Shown one piece after another: positions 38,938 to 40,644 of a stretch of 40,644 bases of DNA. A program made the translations under genes and the position numbers. This DNA comes from a virus. The stretch spans positions 1 through 40,644 of the IMG/VR virus record IMGVR_UViG_3300021959_000113. One strand, 5' to 3'. The first letter of the stretch is position 1; each line of letters starts with the position of its first letter. The notes under the pieces are model-generated. The model saw only the letters and a list, made by a program, of their open reading frames with translations, did not search any database and was not told the DNA's origin.

Positions 38938-39377
38938 ATATACTGGCATTAGATGTAGCAACAAAAACAGGTTGGAGAAATAACCTCGCAGGAGGAACTT
39001 GGGACTTTTCAATTAAACGCGATGAGTCTGGAGGACTAAGGCTCATGAGATTCAAGTCCAAGGTTAAAGAGATCATTGCTCTTGATCGTCCTGACGTTGT
39101 GGTCTTTGAAAGAACGGCAGGTCATCATAAGGCAGCGTTGATAGTTCAAGCCGAATTGCATGGTGTTTTAAAGTCTCTTTTAGATGACGAGAACATTGAG
39201 TATAAAGCCTATTCCGCGTCCGAGATAAAAAAACATGCAACTGGCAAAGGAAACTCAAATAAGGATGCAATGATTAGTTCTTGTATTGAGAAGCTTAATA
39301 TTCAGCCTGTGGATGACAACCACGCTGACGCATGTTGGATTTATGACCTTGCTCAAAAAGACTTTAAATTCAATTAA
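38934..39377 (+). CDS. RuvC-like Holliday junction resolvase
   Basis: The protein has 147 residues with an RNase H fold. ALDVATKTGW (D7), VVVFER (E59), KHATGKGNSNKDAM and DDNHADACWIYDLA (D128, D132) give the RuvC-type catalytic acidic residues in the right order. It resolves branched DNA before packaging. ATGA overlap with the primase gene places it in the same operon. Confidence 0.88.
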   Translation: MNILALDVATKTGWRNNLAGGTWDFSIKRDESGGLRLMRFKSKVKEIIALDRPDVVVFERTAGHHKAALIVQAELHGVLKSLLDDENIEYKAYSASEIKKHATGKGNSNKDAMISSCIEKLNIQPVDDNHADACWIYDLAQKDFKFN

Positions 39378-39460
39378 TGTCGCCAGAAGAACAACTAGTA
39401 ATTCTCGTCATCGTGTACGCTCTTGCAAGCGGTCTGCTCGATGACGTGCATTTAGGATAA
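39377..39460 (+). CDS. Possible 27-residue hydrophobic peptide
   Basis: The ATG overlaps the resolvase stop (TAATG); product MSPEEQLVILVIVYALASG then LLDDVHLG. A single hydrophobic helix. No ribosome binding site is seen, so it depends on coupling and may not be a gene. Confidence 0.35.
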   Translation: MSPEEQLVILVIVYALASGLLDDVHLG

Positions 39461-39476
39461 CAATAAGGAAAACAAC

Positions 39477-39788
39477 ATGAAAGAATCATGGCGAAAAAAA
39501 GATTACATAATTGGCGTTTATGTATGCAATGCCAGACCGAAAGCTCACCTCTTCACAGCAGTTGCAATTGATGAAGGCCATATGCCGAAAACTATGATTT
39601 GCTTCGGTAAAGGCTGTAGGTGTAACGCAACATTGAAATTACCAAAAGACAGGCCAGTACCGCCATTTATTCCAAAGCCTTCAATTGAGTGGAGAAGAGC
39701 TGACGGTAATAAAAATCTAATACCTTGGCCATTGACCACAAAGCAGGATAAATGGAGGAAGTTTAAGGTAGAAAAAAAGCAGCACTAA
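39477..39788 (+). CDS. Hypothetical basic protein
   Basis: The protein has 103 residues, with AATAAGGA ten bases before ATG. IIGVYVCNARPKAHLFTAVA, CFGKGCRCNATLKLPK and IEWRRADGNKNLIPW are visible, and three Cys sit in CxxxxxCxC spacing. Last gene of the rightward replication region, followed by a strong terminator. No family is recognised. Confidence 0.65.
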   Translation: MKESWRKKDYIIGVYVCNARPKAHLFTAVAIDEGHMPKTMICFGKGCRCNATLKLPKDRPVPPFIPKPSIEWRRADGNKNLIPWPLTTKQDKWRKFKVEKKQH

Positions 39789-39810
39789 CGCTATATTAAA
39801 GTATTAGCTT

Positions 39811-39852
39811 AAAGAAGACCATTTTTGAACTTCCCGTTTAATGGTCTTCTTT
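39811..39852. terminator. Bidirectional terminator between convergent regions
   Basis: A perfect 13-bp stem (AAAGAAGACCATT / AATGGTCTTCTTT) with a 16-base loop. U-runs follow rightwards (TTTTTTATTTT including the stem end), and the A-rich 5' arm gives a short U-run leftwards. It ends both the replication operon and the leftward late unit. Confidence 0.85.
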
Positions 39853-39853
39853 T

Positions 39854-40057
39854 TTATTTTACGGGAATAGTAGCTTCACCTTCCTGCTTCAAATCAAAGT
39901 CCTCTAAACTTCCACCTTTCATTATTGCCCCGGACTTACCCTTGATCAACTGAGGCTTGACTACATAGACATTATTGACCGGAGCTCCTAGATTCACTTG
40001 GAGACTCGCGCAGCCACATATAAGAAATATTATCATCAACATAAATATTTTTATCAT
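39854..40057 (-). CDS. Small lipoprotein
   Basis: The protein has 67 residues. MIKIFMLMIIFLICGC is a signal peptide ending in a lipobox-like ICGC, with Cys16 as the lipidation site. The mature part is 52 residues (ASLQVNLGAPVNNVYVVKPQ, GGSLEDFDLKQEGEATIPV). A small phage lipoprotein beside tail genes could be an outer spanin or an exclusion factor; no partner inner spanin is seen, so neither is assigned. The four-base overlap with the upstream gene suggests coupling. Confidence 0.7.
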   Translation of the reverse strand: MIKIFMLMIIFLICGCASLQVNLGAPVNNVYVVKPQLIKGKSGAIMKGGSLEDFDLKQEGEATIPVK

Positions 40058-40245
40058 TCTTCAACTTCCACTGTTACTGTTATTTGTTCATCGCTCACTT
40101 GAGAGCTGACTTCAATACCATCAAGAACTTCAACCTTAGCCTCTAAATAAGCCGGTCGAGAATTCGCACTAGCAAGGTGCTCTCTGATAGTGGCCGTCCC
40201 ATTTATATTTGATAAGGCGAAAATCTTCTCTCTGATCGTCGGCAT
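40054..40245 (-). CDS. Small beta-rich structural-region protein
   Basis: The protein has 63 residues (REKIFALSNINGTATIREHL, PAYLEAKVEVLDGIEVSSQV, EQITVTVEVEE). The start overlaps the previous stop (TAATG). Probably a tail-fibre accessory from position. No family is recognised. Confidence 0.65.
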   Translation of the reverse strand: MPTIREKIFALSNINGTATIREHLASANSRPAYLEAKVEVLDGIEVSSQVSDEQITVTVEVEE

Positions 40246-40644
40246 TATGGAGCCTCTTGATTATCGAGTATTTCTAGTGCAATTTGTTCCGCAGTTGGCA
40301 TATCAGAAGCAATTGAATCAATTTTAACTTCATTGGCATCCACTTGCGCAATTACCGCACTTTGAGAATTTGATATATCCGCAGGAGTTGAGAAGCCTGT
40401 TGCTGTGGCGAAGTTCCCTTGATTGCTTTGTAGATCATCCGTATCTGCAAGTATGGCTGCTATACTCGCATTATCTGGCGACACTGTATTAGCTCCATCT
40501 GTCCCACGCTGATCTGTGTTTGTTGTAACAGTATCAACCAGGGCAACATTTGCTACTGTATCAGTGGCAGGATTGAAGTCATTTAAGTTATCAACTGCTG
40601 ATTCAATGGCCGCTATCCCTGAGTTATCAGGCGTGACCGTATTG
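40245..40644 (-). CDS. Tail-fibre-like repeat protein, partial (N-terminus beyond right edge)
   Basis: The frame is open to the window edge, giving at least 132 residues; the internal GTG at 40484 is not the real start. The unit NTVxPDNxxIAAI occurs twice (NTVTPDNSGIAAIESAVDNL and NTVSPDNASIAAILADTDDL), and GNFATATGFSTPADI follows. These are typical of the stalk of phage tail fibres. The C-terminus is IALEILDNQEAP. It continues to the right as part of the late block. Confidence 0.78.
   Translation of the reverse strand, partial: NTVTPDNSGIAAIESAVDNLNDFNPATDTVANVALVDTVTTNTDQRGTDGANTVSPDNASIAAILADTDDLQSNQGNFATATGFSTPADISNSQSAVIAQVDANEVKIDSIASDMPTAEQIALEILDNQEAP

Overview
The window looks like most of a temperate tailed-phage genome (Caudoviricetes, probably podovirus-like), AT-rich and densely packed. 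It carries a complete head module with an N4-gp56-type major capsid protein, both terminase subunits, a tyrosine integrase beside a repeat-rich putative attP, a divergent repressor switch and a full replication/recombination module. A short lipoprotein with a signal peptide at the right end points to a bacterial, probably Gram-negative host. The host cannot be named from the sequence. No tRNA, rRNA, CRISPR array or insertion sequence was seen. No lysis enzyme, DNA polymerase or methyltransferase was recognised.

Layout. Positions 1-19908 are read leftwards (late genes). From right to left they are the small terminase subunit, a group of small unknown genes, a large sugar-binding-like surface protein, the large terminase subunit, the portal, a scaffold-like acidic protein, a Com-like zinc-finger peptide, the major capsid protein, connector-like proteins, a repeat-built beta-propeller-like protein, a large tail tube/hub-like protein, a glycine-rich fibre or spike, and a long virion protein cut by the left edge. 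Positions 39854-40644, at the other end, are also late leftward genes (lipoprotein, small protein, tail-fibre-like protein cut by the right edge). The late block therefore probably closes on itself in a circular map.

Positions 20051-26636 are read rightwards and hold about 19 mostly tiny genes with overlapping starts and stops. They include three ribbon-helix-helix proteins, a RadC/JAMM-domain protein, a membrane Sel1-repeat protein and a Rha-type regulator. Positions 26675-29806 hold the lysogeny region: a lone leftward gene with its own terminator, the GCGTACA repeat field (putative attP), the integrase and a helix-turn-helix protein, with a divergent promoter/operator region facing a Cro-like gene.

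Positions 30211-39788 are read rightwards and encode a coherent DNA-processing set: SMC/RecF-like ATPase, AAA_24/Sak4-like RecA-fold ATPase, DUF669-like DNA-binding protein with Gln-rich tails, HTH-exonuclease fusion, zinc-ribbon peptide, DUF551-like protein, SF2 DEAH helicase, primase-helicase with a RepA-like ATPase, and RuvC-like resolvase. A strong bidirectional terminator at 39811-39852 separates it from the convergent late genes.

The observations most worth following are the nine-copy GCGTACA field at the integrase gene and that integrase's unusual catalytic motifs, the linear motif shared by the primase and the DUF669-like protein, the conserved intercistronic junctions of the small-gene cluster, the covarying CTGCAA-loop hairpins, and the Com-like gene in front of a structured capsid-gene leader.
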